Shown piece by piece: positions 7,739 to 17,710 of a stretch of 64,000 nt of DNA; positions within the stretch are counted from its first letter, which is position 1, and every line of letters starts with the position of its first letter. Source of the stretch: Maridesulfovibrio sp. (GTDB lineage: Bacteria > Desulfobacterota > Desulfovibrionia > Desulfovibrionales > Desulfovibrionaceae); assembly GCF_963677005.1 (NCBI RefSeq), contig NZ_OY781616.1:1777501-1841500 (forward strand). The letters run 5' to 3'. The notes beneath the pieces are model-generated. The model did no database searches and was not told the origin of the DNA. It saw only the letters and a list, made by a program, of their open reading frames with translations. Made by a program: the position numbers and the translations under genes.

Positions 7739-9505
7739 ATGGGATTCTTTTCTAAAGTAAAAAAATTATGGTCCAGCCCGGAACAAAGAGCCGAACAGGC
7801 AATCAAAGAATATCTGGGAGATGAATATACAGAAAAAGAAACACCTACTCCGGATGCGACAGCCGAAGTCGCTCCGGAACCGGCTCCTCAACCGGTTTCC
7901 GAGCCGGAAGCGGTAGTAACAGAAAAACCGGAAACCGCTCCGGCACAACCGGATACTCCTGTAGCAGAACCTGAACCTGTGGCGGAAATGAAATCCGTTG
8001 CAGAAGCAGAATCCGAACAGACGGCTGAGCAGCCGGAAGAACCTGTTTCTATTGTGGAAGAGGAAGCAGAGACTGTTTCTGAACAGAAAATTTCAGTCAA
8101 GGAAGCGGAACAGCCTGCAGAAGCAGACATGGAGCCGGAAATACAAGCTGTTTCTGAATCACCCGAGACTCACGAAGAAATAAAAACCGAGGAAAAGGAA
8201 AGCGAGCCTTCCATTCCCGCTCCCCGACCGGCCGCATCCGCTGGGACCACAATTCTCGAACCGGTAATGCCCGGTGCAGCGGAAACGGAACAGGATGCGG
8301 AAAAACCCCAATGGCAGCGCGACCTCACCAAATCCCTGCAGCAGGCCGAGCCCAGACTCTCTGTCTGGCTGAACCTCATCCTTGAAGGAATAGACGAAGC
8401 CTGCGATGACCTCTGGGACCGTCTGGAATTCCTGCTTATAGCCCTTGAAGCACCCAAAGCGGAAGCAACGGACTTCATCAGCCGGTTCAAAGACTGGCTT
8501 GAGGAAATGGATTACGAATACGTTGAAGAATTCCGCTCCGAACTTCAGTACAGACTGGCTCTGGCCCTTGAACTCGAAGATGAGGAAGACGAACGCAGCC
8601 GGTTGTTCATCAAACTTTCCGAAGGGCTGAACAAGACCCGCGAGCAGATCACCAAGCGCATTGATTCCATGCTTTCCAGCCATACGGCATTCGATGACGA
8701 TTTCTGGGAGGAATTCGAGGAAATCCTGATCATGGCCGATGTGGGTTATGAAGCCACGGTGGAACTGGTGGAACGCATGAAGGATCGGGTCCGCAAGGCG
8801 GGCGAGACCAATCCGGAAAACTTCAAGGACCTGCTGCGCGAAGAACTGGATGAAATTTTCAAGGTGCCTAAACGCATCAAAGCATACAACCCGCCGGAAG
8901 TGGTCATGATGATCGGCGTAAACGGCGTGGGCAAGACCACCACCATTGCCAAGCTGGCCCACCGCGCCCAGATGCAGGGCCGCAAGGTTCTCATCGTTGC
9001 CGGAGACACCTTCCGGGCCGCGGCCATCGGGCAGCTTGAGGTCTGGGCGCGTCGGGTAGGGGCCGGATTCTACGCCAAGGAAGAGGGTTCCGATCCTGCT
9101 GCAGTCGCCTACGAGGCCATCGATTACGCAGTCAAGAACGGCTACGACCTCATGCTTCTGGATACGGCCGGACGCCTGCACACCAAGACCAACCTCATGG
9201 AAGAGCTGCACAAGATTCGCCGCGTCCTCGGCAAAAAGCACGATGAAGCCCCGCACCGCAGCGTTCTGGTCATTGATGCGACAACAGGGCAGAATGCCCT
9301 TTCCCAGACCAAGCTGTTCAACGAGGCCATCGGCGTGGACGAACTGATCCTTACCAAGCTCGACGGCACGGCCAAGGGCGGAGTAATGATCGCTGTGACC
9401 ATGCAGAACAAACTGCCCATAACCTATGTTGGACTCGGGGAAAAAATGGAAGACTTGAGGCCCTTCAACGGAGAGGACTTCGCCAAGGCCCTGCTGCTCT
9501 CATAG
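7739..9505 (+). CDS. ftsY: Signal recognition particle receptor FtsY
   Basis: This 588-residue SRP receptor GTPase docks ribosome-nascent-chain complexes at the inner membrane. The C-terminal NG domain (about residues 285-588) carries G1 (G393-VNGVGKTT), DTAGR at 475 and TKLDG at 539. Residues about 20-200 are an unusually long Glu/Pro/Ala/Thr-rich acidic A domain, roughly twice the length in E. coli. A short basic, aromatic N terminus (MGFFSKVKKLW) probably acts as a membrane-targeting helix. AAGGGG precedes the ATG. The gene is followed directly by a strong terminator, so it is transcribed alone or as the end of its unit. Confidence 0.95.
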   Translation: MGFFSKVKKLWSSPEQRAEQAIKEYLGDEYTEKETPTPDATAEVAPEPAPQPVSEPEAVVTEKPETAPAQPDTPVAEPEPVAEMKSVAEAESEQTAEQPEEPVSIVEEEAETVSEQKISVKEAEQPAEADMEPEIQAVSESPETHEEIKTEEKESEPSIPAPRPAASAGTTILEPVMPGAAETEQDAEKPQWQRDLTKSLQQAEPRLSVWLNLILEGIDEACDDLWDRLEFLLIALEAPKAEATDFISRFKDWLEEMDYEYVEEFRSELQYRLALALELEDEEDERSRLFIKLSEGLNKTREQITKRIDSMLSSHTAFDDDFWEEFEEILIMADVGYEATVELVERMKDRVRKAGETNPENFKDLLREELDEIFKVPKRIKAYNPPEVVMMIGVNGVGKTTTIAKLAHRAQMQGRKVLIVAGDTFRAAAIGQLEVWARRVGAGFYAKEEGSDPAAVAYEAIDYAVKNGYDLMLLDTAGRLHTKTNLMEELHKIRRVLGKKHDEAPHRSVLVIDATTGQNALSQTKLFNEAIGVDELILTKLDGTAKGGVMIAVTMQNKLPITYVGLGEKMEDLRPFNGEDFAKALLLS

Positions 9506-9558
9506 CCCCAAAGCAATATAAATCTGCCGCTATCCAGCCGGGATAGCCTGGTGCCTAT

Positions 9559-9603
9559 AAAAAAGCACCGCAGTCTCCCATACGGAAACTGCGGTGCTTT
9601 TTT
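9559..9603. terminator. Bidirectional terminator between ftsY and an RluA-type gene
   Basis: The arms AAAAAAGCACCGCAGT and ACTGCGGTGCTTTTTT form a 16-bp stem with a 13-nt loop. A/T runs lie on both sides, as expected for convergent genes. Confidence 0.93.
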
Positions 9604-9622
9604 ATATGATTTTCATACTGAA

Positions 9623-10450
9623 CTACCAGTCCGGCTCACTAACCGCCTCAAAACCGGTAAATGCTATCCGGAAATGGTGCAGATACATACGCCCTGTCTC
9701 GTTGCCTATGCCGTAAAGAGGGTCTCCGACTATTGGGAACCCGGCATGGGCGAGATGGGCACGTATCTGATGCCGGGCGCCTTTTGCTATGTTTACCCGC
9801 ACAAGCGATGTTCCGTCATCGAATTTTCGCAGGGGTTCGACAACGGTCCAGCGCAGAGGGCCGTCCGGTTCATCAAGAACACCGGTCTGCTTGCGATCGG
9901 CTGTATCAAGGCGGTTCTTCACGGTAAAAGGATCATGAGGCTGGCCGTGCACACGGGCCAGATATTCCTTTTCCACCTTTCCGGCATCCTCATATTCATG
10001 AAATTCCTGCAATCTACCAGTGCCGAAGGCCACGAGCAGAAGCCCGGAAGTAAGCAGGTCCAACCTGTTGGCGAGTAAAGCATCCTCTTCTGGGAATATC
10101 TCCGGCAGGAATTCTTCAACACTTACTCCGGTACTCCCGGCAATACCGGCCGAATGCAGGCCGTGCGGCTTGTCGAGAGCGGCGAATCCTTCACCCCGTT
10201 CTACTACCTGTATGGCTGATGCCGTCTTTCCGACACATTCGGAATTTTCCAGCCGGGACAGGACCACCTCAGCCCCTGCATAAATTTTGAACCCCGGCTT
10301 GCGCTTCTTCCCGTCAACAAGGACGGAGCCGTTCTCTATCAACCGTCTGCGCAGCCGCAACCCGCTCCTCGGAAGCAGTTCTTCCAGAACCCTGTCGAAC
10401 CGCATTCCCGCGTGCCCGGCACCCGCTATCATGGACTTGATTTCACTCAA
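9623..10450 (-). CDS. RluA-family pseudouridine synthase
   Basis: This 275-residue enzyme isomerises uridine to pseudouridine in rRNA or tRNA. An N-terminal S4 RNA-binding domain (residues about 17-70, RFDRVLEELLPRSG...VLVDGKK) precedes the catalytic domain. The conserved NRLDLLTSGLLL segment carries the catalytic Asp131. ARHQIRAHLAHAGFPIVGDPLYG is the usual C-terminal signature. The target (RluC, RluD or other) cannot be decided from sequence alone. The longest frame starts with TTG at 10450; an ATG at 10432 is an alternative start. It is divergent from the DMT transporter gene. Confidence 0.9.
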   Translation of the reverse strand: MSEIKSMIAGAGHAGMRFDRVLEELLPRSGLRLRRRLIENGSVLVDGKKRKPGFKIYAGAEVVLSRLENSECVGKTASAIQVVERGEGFAALDKPHGLHSAGIAGSTGVSVEEFLPEIFPEEDALLANRLDLLTSGLLLVAFGTGRLQEFHEYEDAGKVEKEYLARVHGQPHDPFTVKNRLDTADRKQTGVLDEPDGPLRWTVVEPLRKFDDGTSLVRVNIAKGARHQIRAHLAHAGFPIVGDPLYGIGNETGRMYLHHFRIAFTGFEAVSEPDW

Positions 10451-10632
10451 TTAAAATACCCGCTGTAATTACCTTCAAAATTATATACTGCCCACACCGG
10501 TCTTTACGCTGCCGATAAAACAGCTTAAACATTCCGATAACAGTTTTGGACAATTGAACACCGGCTGCGTACGCTCCTGCGGCATGCCTTCCGGCAAACC
10601 GATCCGATCAATTCAGACACAAGGACCCCTGC

Positions 10633-11535
10633 ATGAACATCAAGGGCTGCATATTTATACTCACTGCCGCAGTGATGTGGGGACTCATCGGTCCCGTTTC
10701 CAAATTTCCCATAGAACAGGGAGTCTCCCCGCTGGAAAACGCATTCTGGCGCGCCATTTTCGCATGGATACTTTTTGCTGTCCATGCCTGCCGCATCCGC
10801 CGTGTTTCCATTGCCGCCAAGGATCTTCCCAGAATTATCGGCTTCGGATTCATCGGTGTAACCGTGTTCTACGGTTCCTATCAACTGGCTGTTCAGGATG
10901 TCGGGGCAGCACTGGCCTCGGTGCTGCTGTACACGGCCCCGGCCTGGGTAGCTTTCATGTCCTGGCTGCTGCTCGGTGAAAAAATGGGACCGGTAAAACT
11001 GGCCGCGCTGGGCATAACCATCTGCGGAGTTGTCTGCGTATCGCTGGGACCCCAGCTTTTCGGCACAGGAACGGAGATCAGATTCACCTGGTTCGGGATC
11101 ATCTGCGGACTTGCTTCCGGCTTCACCTACGCTCTTTACTATATCTACGGCAAGACCATTTTCGCCCGCTATACCACGCCGACGGTATTCCTCTACGCCC
11201 TGCCCGTAGGAGCCCTGTGCATGACCCCGTTTTTCGAATTCACGCACAAGACCGCGACATCATGGCTCAGCCTTGTCGCACTGGCCATCATCTGCACCTA
11301 CGGAGCCTACTCGGTCTACTACGCCGGACTTAAATACCTTGAAGCAACAACCGCATCGGTTATAGCCACGGTTGAGCCGGTAGTGGCCGCCATTCTTGCA
11401 TGGCTGTGGTGGAACGAAAGCTTTGACTGGACCGGATATCTGGGCAGTGCCATGATCATCCTCGCCGTACTGATGATCGTCATGGAGAAGAAGGTGTACG
11501 CATTCTTTTCAAAACCGCAGCCGCAATCGGTATAG
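10633..11535 (+). CDS. EamA/DMT-family transporter
   Basis: This is a 300-residue integral inner-membrane protein with about ten hydrophobic helices arranged as two EamA repeats (AAVMWGLIGPVSKF in the first, YSVYYAGLKYLEATTASVIATVEPV in the second). The family includes exporters of amino acids, metabolites and drugs; the substrate is not identifiable here. AAGGACCCC precedes the ATG. The AddA-like helicase gene begins 6 bp after its stop, so the two are probably co-transcribed even though their functions look unrelated. Confidence 0.9.
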   Translation: MNIKGCIFILTAAVMWGLIGPVSKFPIEQGVSPLENAFWRAIFAWILFAVHACRIRRVSIAAKDLPRIIGFGFIGVTVFYGSYQLAVQDVGAALASVLLYTAPAWVAFMSWLLLGEKMGPVKLAALGITICGVVCVSLGPQLFGTGTEIRFTWFGIICGLASGFTYALYYIYGKTIFARYTTPTVFLYALPVGALCMTPFFEFTHKTATSWLSLVALAIICTYGAYSVYYAGLKYLEATTASVIATVEPVVAAILAWLWWNESFDWTGYLGSAMIILAVLMIVMEKKVYAFFSKPQPQSV

Positions 11536-11541
11536 ACAGAC

Positions 11542-14500
11542 ATGCTCAAACAGGTAAAAGCTTCAGCCGGATCAGGAAAGACATACGAACTGACCGCAAG
11601 ATTCCTGTCGCTGCTTGCGGGCGCGCAGGAGGAGGATTCCATCCCGGTCTGCAAATCCGGCAGGGAGCTGGGATACTGCTGGCCTGAAATCATGGCCGTG
11701 ACCTTCACCAACAAGGCGGCAGCGGAAATGAAAGAGCGCGTTGTCCGCTCACTCAAAAACCGGGCCCTGAACATTCCGGGAGACGGACTCGGAGGAGACT
11801 GGGCTCCCGGCACAGCCAAGAAACACCTCACGCCTATCCTGCAGCGCTACAACAGGCTGAACATCAGGACCATTGACAGCCTGCTCAACCTGCTGGTGCG
11901 CATTTTCGCACTGGAACTGGGCCTGAGTCCAGAGTTTGAACTGCTGTTCGACCCCTACGCCCTGTTCGAACCCAACTTCAATAAATTTCTTTCCCAGTGC
12001 GACGAAGGCGATGAACAGAGCAGGAAGCTGATGGATGAGGCTGTAGAAAGTCTGCTCCTCAATGAAGACAAAAAGGGTTTCTGGCTGGCTGAACAGATGC
12101 GCCAGCGGCTTGAATCAATTCTCGCGTACCTGATCGACAATCCGGCGGAAAGAGTGACCGACCAGCAGGAAATAGCCGGGCTGCTGCAGTTGCAGTTCGA
12201 TGAATTCATGCACGCCGTTTCCGCGACCCGCAAAATGATTGAGAAGGACAATCTGGCCGCATCCGCCCATCTGCAGAAATACCTTGCCCACTCCGCCGGC
12301 CTGGAACTCATGGGAGAGCCCAAGGACTCCGCCATGCTGCACAAGGAGAGCTTCCGGGACTGTGTAAACAAAAAGTCAAAGGACGCTATCGGGCCTTATC
12401 ACGAAAAGATCTATGCCGATCTCAAGGCTGCCCACGAAACCTATCGCGACCGGACGATAATCCTGCGGGGCGCATACGCCCTTGCTCCTTTCCTGCGCAT
12501 AGCGGAGGTAATCCGGGCGGATATAATCGAATACCAGTCCCGTAAAGGCATGCTGCTAAGTTCCGACCTGCCCCGCATCGCAGGCTTTGTGCTGGAAGGC
12601 GGAAGCGCACTTCCGGACGCATTCTGCCGGATGGGTTCCCGGCTGCACCACCTGCTCATTGACGAATTTCAGGACACCAGCACAGCGCAGTGGCGGGCCA
12701 TGCTGCCGCTTGCAGTGGAATGCCTCTCCAAGAACGGCAGCCTTTTCTACGTGGGCGATGTTAAACAGGCTATCTACAGCTGGCGCGGGGGCCGTTCCGA
12801 GCTTTTCGATTCCGTGGGCCAGGACCCGGAACTGGCCGGATTGTCCGAATTCAAACAGGGGGACCTCGAATACAACTGGCGAAGCCTCGCTGAAGTTGTC
12901 GGGTTCAACAACTTTTTCTTCGACTCACTCGCCGACTACGACCTTGCCGTTGATCTGGCCGAAATCCTCTACCCCAACGCGCCGGAAGACGTTCAACTTG
13001 ATCTGGCCCGGAAAATTTCCGTATCTTTTGACGGAGCATCGCAACAACTCCCGCAGGGCCGCAACAGAGATGGCGGATATGTCCGACTGCAAAAAATACT
13101 CGCTCCCACCACTCCTGAAATCATCGAAGAGACCAAAGACGGTTTCAACCTGCTGCTGAAAGATCTCACCGACCGTCGCGAATACCGGGACATCTGCGTG
13201 CTGGTACGCTCCAACACGCACGCGCAGTTGGTCTGCGACTGGCTGGTGGAAAAGAATATTCCGGTGATCACCGAAAACAGCCTGCAACTGGACCGGCACC
13301 CGGTAATCCGCCAGATGGTTTCCCTGCTGAAATTTCTGGACTATCCGCAGGATGATCTGGCGCTCCTGGAATTCCTCTGCGGAAAGGAAATCTTCGAACA
13401 AATCTCGGATATTTCCCGCGAAGCCCTCTTTGAATGGCTCTGCGAACGGGATAAAGGTCCGCTCTACCGCCGTTTCGCGGAGAGCTTCCCGGAATTCTGG
13501 GACCTGCACATTTCTCCGTTCCTGCGCAAATCCGGCCTGATGACACCATACGACCTCGCCAGCGAGATGGTTTCGCGCTTCCGGCTGATTGAAAGAAATT
13601 CGCGGGACGAACTGTACATCCGCCGCTTTCTGGAAGTAGTCCATCTGGCCGAGGAAAAACGCGGAACATCACTGGCCGCCTTTCTGGATTTCTGGGAAAA
13701 TTCCTCTGCCGAAGAAAAGGTTCCCCTGCCGGAATCAGTCAATGCCGTGCGCATCATGACCATACACAAATCCAAGGGTCTGGAATTCCCGGTCATTATC
13801 GTCCCCTTCCATAACTGGTCCATTTCAAGCCCGGACACCTCATTCGCGGATATGGAGATTGACGGAAAGCTGCTGCTCACCACCATGAACAGCTCGCTCG
13901 GCGACATCTATTATGAAAACCGCACCCGCATGTTCATAGAGCAGCTTAACCTGCTTTATGTGGCCTGGACCCGCGCGGGTGAGGAACTATACGGATTCCT
14001 GCCCGCCGAAAAGACAAAGGGGCTGTCACCGGCTCTGGCTTCCATCGAACTGATTCTTGCGGACCGGTTCACTGAAGAAGGTCTGTTCGAGCAGGGAACG
14101 CAGCCGGTTGATCAAAAAGCTGCAAGCACAGAATCCGTAGAAGATCACGAGGGAGCGGAACTGCCGCAACAGGACGCCGGGGCTACGGGCACCAATTTGC
14201 AGACCGAACTCATGAGCTGGCTGCCGAGACTGCGGGTCTATCGGCACAATCTTGAAGACTACTCCTACGATGCAAGGATGCGCGGGGAACTGGCCCATTG
14301 CGCCATGGAAAACCTGATCCTGACCGGAGATGATGAAGCTGACTGCCGTAAGAGCGCCGAAGCTGCTTTCGCCAAATTCCCGGCTGTGACCGAAGAGCAC
14401 GACACTCTGGTCCCGGAAGTCACGGCCATGGGAGTATGGGCCCTCTCGGTCCCGGAAGTACGCAGGGCCGTGGAACTTGGCAGGCCGGAAGTCTCCATCA

Positions 14501-14718
14501 TGGACCGAAAAGGCGAAACCCACCGGGCCGACCTTCTGCTTCTGGAAGAAAAAAGCGGGCTGGTGGTAGAGTACAAGACAGGTCAGCCGACTCACGAAAA
14601 CGAAAAACAGGTCAAAAGATATCTGTCCCTGCTGCGAGATATGTACGGCGAAGAAAAGGAGTTGAGAGGAGTGCTGGTCTACCTTGACGGGAAATTCATC
14701 CGGGAGGTGACATTATGA
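11542..14718 (+). CDS. addA: AddA/RecB-like UvrD-type helicase-nuclease
   Basis: This 1058-residue protein is a superfamily 1 helicase fused to a nuclease. Walker A is ASAGSGKT (residues 7-14). Motif Ia-like VTFTNKAAAEMKER follows. The DEAD-type Walker B is LLIDEFQDTS near 371, motif III is GDVKQAIYSWRGG, and motif VI is LLYVAWTRAGEELY near 804. The C-terminal PD-(D/E)XK nuclease has D997 and E1010-Y-K1012. It should process double-strand DNA ends for RecA with the overlapping downstream AddB-like subunit. The protein is shorter than Bacillus AddA (about 1230). The symbol follows family resemblance and gene pairing. Confidence 0.88.
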   Translation: MLKQVKASAGSGKTYELTARFLSLLAGAQEEDSIPVCKSGRELGYCWPEIMAVTFTNKAAAEMKERVVRSLKNRALNIPGDGLGGDWAPGTAKKHLTPILQRYNRLNIRTIDSLLNLLVRIFALELGLSPEFELLFDPYALFEPNFNKFLSQCDEGDEQSRKLMDEAVESLLLNEDKKGFWLAEQMRQRLESILAYLIDNPAERVTDQQEIAGLLQLQFDEFMHAVSATRKMIEKDNLAASAHLQKYLAHSAGLELMGEPKDSAMLHKESFRDCVNKKSKDAIGPYHEKIYADLKAAHETYRDRTIILRGAYALAPFLRIAEVIRADIIEYQSRKGMLLSSDLPRIAGFVLEGGSALPDAFCRMGSRLHHLLIDEFQDTSTAQWRAMLPLAVECLSKNGSLFYVGDVKQAIYSWRGGRSELFDSVGQDPELAGLSEFKQGDLEYNWRSLAEVVGFNNFFFDSLADYDLAVDLAEILYPNAPEDVQLDLARKISVSFDGASQQLPQGRNRDGGYVRLQKILAPTTPEIIEETKDGFNLLLKDLTDRREYRDICVLVRSNTHAQLVCDWLVEKNIPVITENSLQLDRHPVIRQMVSLLKFLDYPQDDLALLEFLCGKEIFEQISDISREALFEWLCERDKGPLYRRFAESFPEFWDLHISPFLRKSGLMTPYDLASEMVSRFRLIERNSRDELYIRRFLEVVHLAEEKRGTSLAAFLDFWENSSAEEKVPLPESVNAVRIMTIHKSKGLEFPVIIVPFHNWSISSPDTSFADMEIDGKLLLTTMNSSLGDIYYENRTRMFIEQLNLLYVAWTRAGEELYGFLPAEKTKGLSPALASIELILADRFTEEGLFEQGTQPVDQKAASTESVEDHEGAELPQQDAGATGTNLQTELMSWLPRLRVYRHNLEDYSYDARMRGELAHCAMENLILTGDDEADCRKSAEAAFAKFPAVTEEHDTLVPEVTAMGVWALSVPEVRRAVELGRPEVSIMDRKGETHRADLLLLEEKSGLVVEYKTGQPTHENEKQVKRYLSLLRDMYGEEKELRGVLVYLDGKFIREVTL

Positions 14719-17624
14719 TGAGTAATGGTACTCCCGTCCGCATTATTTCATGGAAGCAGGACTTCATAGAAAGTCTGGCTTCGCTTCTGATCTCGGAATC
14801 CGGAGGTGACCTGAGTGCCGTGACGGTCATAGTCCCGCACCATCGTCCGGCCCGATACCTCAAGAAGGCACTGGCGGCATCGGAAAATCTGCCCAAGCCG
14901 TGTATTCTTCCGGAAATTTATTCTTTCTCCGATTTCGTTTCCAGACTTATTCCGAGGCTGACGGCCAGTTCTCCCCGCCGGATAGGCCGACTGGATCAGG
15001 TCGGACTGCTTTTCAGGATTATTGAAAGACTGCGCACGGAATCCAGCGGACCTCTTTCCGCCATGCCTGCGGAGTTGCAGCAGTTTTTTCCCTGGGGTAC
15101 CAGACTGGCCTCTCTGCTGGAAGAACTTCTGCGCCAGGACATTAAGCCGCGAAATCTGGAAATGCTTCAGGGCGAAGTCATGGAATGGGCAGCCGCCCTG
15201 CTCGCCGAACTGGAAACCATCTATGTCCGCTACGTGGAGGAACTTGAAAGACGGGGCTGGACAACACCGGGACTGGAAGCCCGCAATCTGGTGCGCAACC
15301 TTGACGGGCTGGAATCGGTTCTAGGCGGACGGAAGTTATACCTCGCCGGGTTCTACGGTCTGAGCGGCGTGGAAGACATCTTCTTCCGCTACCTATGGGA
15401 AGAACTGGGACTCACCATTATCTGGCACGGAGACCCGGCTCTTGCGGAAGGCGAAAACGGCCATTTCGCGGTAAAGGAACACCGCAACTGGCTGCGTGAC
15501 TGGAAAGCGCAGGCGGTAAGCGAAAGTCCCGCGCACGGGGGCTGCGCACTTCCGGACCTGAAATTTTTCGAAGGATTCGACCGCCATTCACAGCTTGCAG
15601 CCATGCGGGAGGAAATCTGCGCCCGTGAGTCCGGTGACTGCGCCGTCATTCTACCGGACACCTCGCTGCTTCTCCCGGTCATGCATCACCTGCCGGAACA
15701 GGACGTCAACATAAGCATGGGCTATCCGCTGGAGCGTTCCGCACTCGGCAACCTTGTGGAAGCAGTGCTCACGCTGCAGGAAAACCGCAATGGGAACACC
15801 TTCCGCTGGCGGGACATCCTGGGCCTGATCCGGCATCCGTACCTTAAAATGCTGGAAGTGGACGGCGACCAGCCCTTGCGGACCATCTTTCACCAGTGGG
15901 AAACTGTTCTGCGAAACGGTGCGCCATACACAGATCCTGATGATTTCAGCCCGGTCTACAGTGCTGCAGACGGCTCTCTCATAGCCCAACCCGAAATAAC
16001 CGAGGAACTCCGTGCCGAGGTCGTGCGGGTCTGCATTGACGGATTCAGGGATATCGAAACCCTTTCCGAACTGGCCGATGCCCTGCAGGCCATGGCCGAA
16101 ATGCTGCGCAACAGGGGCGGCACGCTCTGGAACCGATACCTGCTGGACTCCGAATGCCTGTTCAGGCTCATGAACGAGGTAATACCCGAACTGCGGGAGA
16201 GTTCTCTGGGCAATGAAATTTTCGGCAGATCGCTTTGCTTTTCCATTTTCCGCCAGTTGCTCTCAGCCCAAAGGGTATCCTTTGAACCGGACCCGATATC
16301 CGGTCTTCAGGTGCTGGGGATGCTTGAAAGCCGTTTGCTGACATTCAGACGCACCTTCATTCTTGATACGGTGGAAGAAAAACTGCCCGGCACGGACCCG
16401 TACGATCCGCTGCTGCCGGACCCGTTGCGTCATCTGCTCGGCCTGCCGGATTCGCGGGAAAGGGAATCCGTGGCCACATACAACTTCTACCGCCTGATCA
16501 TGGGCAGCGAAGAAACATGTATCTTTTACCAGAGCGGAGTGCAGCCGGGACTTCTGGATTCCAGAAGCATCCGCTCAAGATTCGTGGAGCAACTGCTCTG
16601 GGAGATAGAACAACGACAGGGGAAAATAATAACACCCTCGGACAATTTTCCACTTAAGGCGGTCAGTTTTCCGGTGGGAGCAATCGTGAATACGCCTGCC
16701 TCCATCCCCAAGGAACCGGTGGCAGGAAAACTGCGCTCCATGCTGAAAAACAAGGGGCTTTCCCCTTCCGCACTTGATTGTTACGTGGGCTGTCCGAAGA
16801 ATTTCTTCTTCCGCTACCTTTCCGGTGTGCGGGAATGTGCAACAGTAGATCAGGAAGGCGACCGTGCAGGATTCGGTGATTTGATCCACTCAGTGCTCAA
16901 GGATTTTCTGCTGCCGCACATGGGGCAGGAAATCTGCGGCAAAGACCTTGACGGAGGAAGGCTTGAGGAGCTTTTTCTGAGCAGGCTGGAAAGGGATTCC
17001 CTCTATATCGACCTTCCATATGACATAAGGAAATCTCTTGCAGGAGCAGGCTGCAACAGACTCTCCCTGTTCCTTGATAATATCGGGCAGACCGAAGTCC
17101 TTGAACTGGAATCCGATTCGCGGACGGAAATCGAAATTGAAGGGCTCAAGATAGGCATCAAGGGCCGCATTGACCGTGTGGACCTGCGCGGCGGGGAACG
17201 CCATGTGCTGGACTACAAGACCGGCGGGCTGCACCTGCCTAAAAAATCTTTCTGGTCCGATGAATCCGTATGGGGACCGGTTTTCGATTCCCCGGAAGAA
17301 ATAAGCCGAGACGGCTCATCCTTTCTGGAAACCGTGAAACGCGAAGCGGACAGCCTGCAACTCCCGTTATACCTGCTGATGGATCACAGTACATCCGGTA
17401 AACTGCCGCGACAGGCAGCACTGGTGGAACTGGTAAAGGAAGGACGGGAAAAAGAACTTTTCGATGCCGACATGGAAGCCGAGGAACGGCAAAAAATAAT
17501 CGAAAACAAAATCCCGGCACTGACCGGGGCGATCATAGGGAACATGCTTCACGAAAAGGAATTCCGCCCTATCCGGTCAGGACAGTGCCAGTGGTGCCCG
17601 TACCGGGAAGCATGCGGATCATGA
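14715..17624 (+). CDS. addB: AddB-like nuclease subunit (PD-(D/E)XK, Fe-S type)
   Basis: This 969-residue partner of the AddA-like protein starts inside its stop codon (ATGA overlap) after a GGAGGTG ribosome-binding site. Residues about 690-969 form a RecB-type nuclease with D833-Y-K835. Four cysteines are placed as in AddB iron-sulfur nucleases: C693 before the domain, then C958, C961 and C967 (CQWCPYREAC). The N terminus lacks a GxxGxGKT Walker A, so this subunit may be a non-ATPase scaffold or recombination-hotspot reader, as proposed for inactive-helicase subunits. A similar fold with RecC-like function is possible. ATP hydrolysis would then depend on AddA alone. Confidence 0.85.
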   Translation: MMSNGTPVRIISWKQDFIESLASLLISESGGDLSAVTVIVPHHRPARYLKKALAASENLPKPCILPEIYSFSDFVSRLIPRLTASSPRRIGRLDQVGLLFRIIERLRTESSGPLSAMPAELQQFFPWGTRLASLLEELLRQDIKPRNLEMLQGEVMEWAAALLAELETIYVRYVEELERRGWTTPGLEARNLVRNLDGLESVLGGRKLYLAGFYGLSGVEDIFFRYLWEELGLTIIWHGDPALAEGENGHFAVKEHRNWLRDWKAQAVSESPAHGGCALPDLKFFEGFDRHSQLAAMREEICARESGDCAVILPDTSLLLPVMHHLPEQDVNISMGYPLERSALGNLVEAVLTLQENRNGNTFRWRDILGLIRHPYLKMLEVDGDQPLRTIFHQWETVLRNGAPYTDPDDFSPVYSAADGSLIAQPEITEELRAEVVRVCIDGFRDIETLSELADALQAMAEMLRNRGGTLWNRYLLDSECLFRLMNEVIPELRESSLGNEIFGRSLCFSIFRQLLSAQRVSFEPDPISGLQVLGMLESRLLTFRRTFILDTVEEKLPGTDPYDPLLPDPLRHLLGLPDSRERESVATYNFYRLIMGSEETCIFYQSGVQPGLLDSRSIRSRFVEQLLWEIEQRQGKIITPSDNFPLKAVSFPVGAIVNTPASIPKEPVAGKLRSMLKNKGLSPSALDCYVGCPKNFFFRYLSGVRECATVDQEGDRAGFGDLIHSVLKDFLLPHMGQEICGKDLDGGRLEELFLSRLERDSLYIDLPYDIRKSLAGAGCNRLSLFLDNIGQTEVLELESDSRTEIEIEGLKIGIKGRIDRVDLRGGERHVLDYKTGGLHLPKKSFWSDESVWGPVFDSPEEISRDGSSFLETVKREADSLQLPLYLLMDHSTSGKLPRQAALVELVKEGREKELFDADMEAEERQKIIENKIPALTGAIIGNMLHEKEFRPIRSGQCQWCPYREACGS

Positions 17625-17710
17625 TAAAATCCGTGCAGACACGGTTTGACTTTAATCCGGCCCTAATGAATAGTGCCGGCTTACAATATTACAAAAGGGA
17701 ACAATAAGAT

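Noticed and set aside
8159-9256. Long minus-strand frame opposite ftsY
   Set aside because: It mirrors the strongly conserved GTPase codons and has no ribosome-binding site or known motif.
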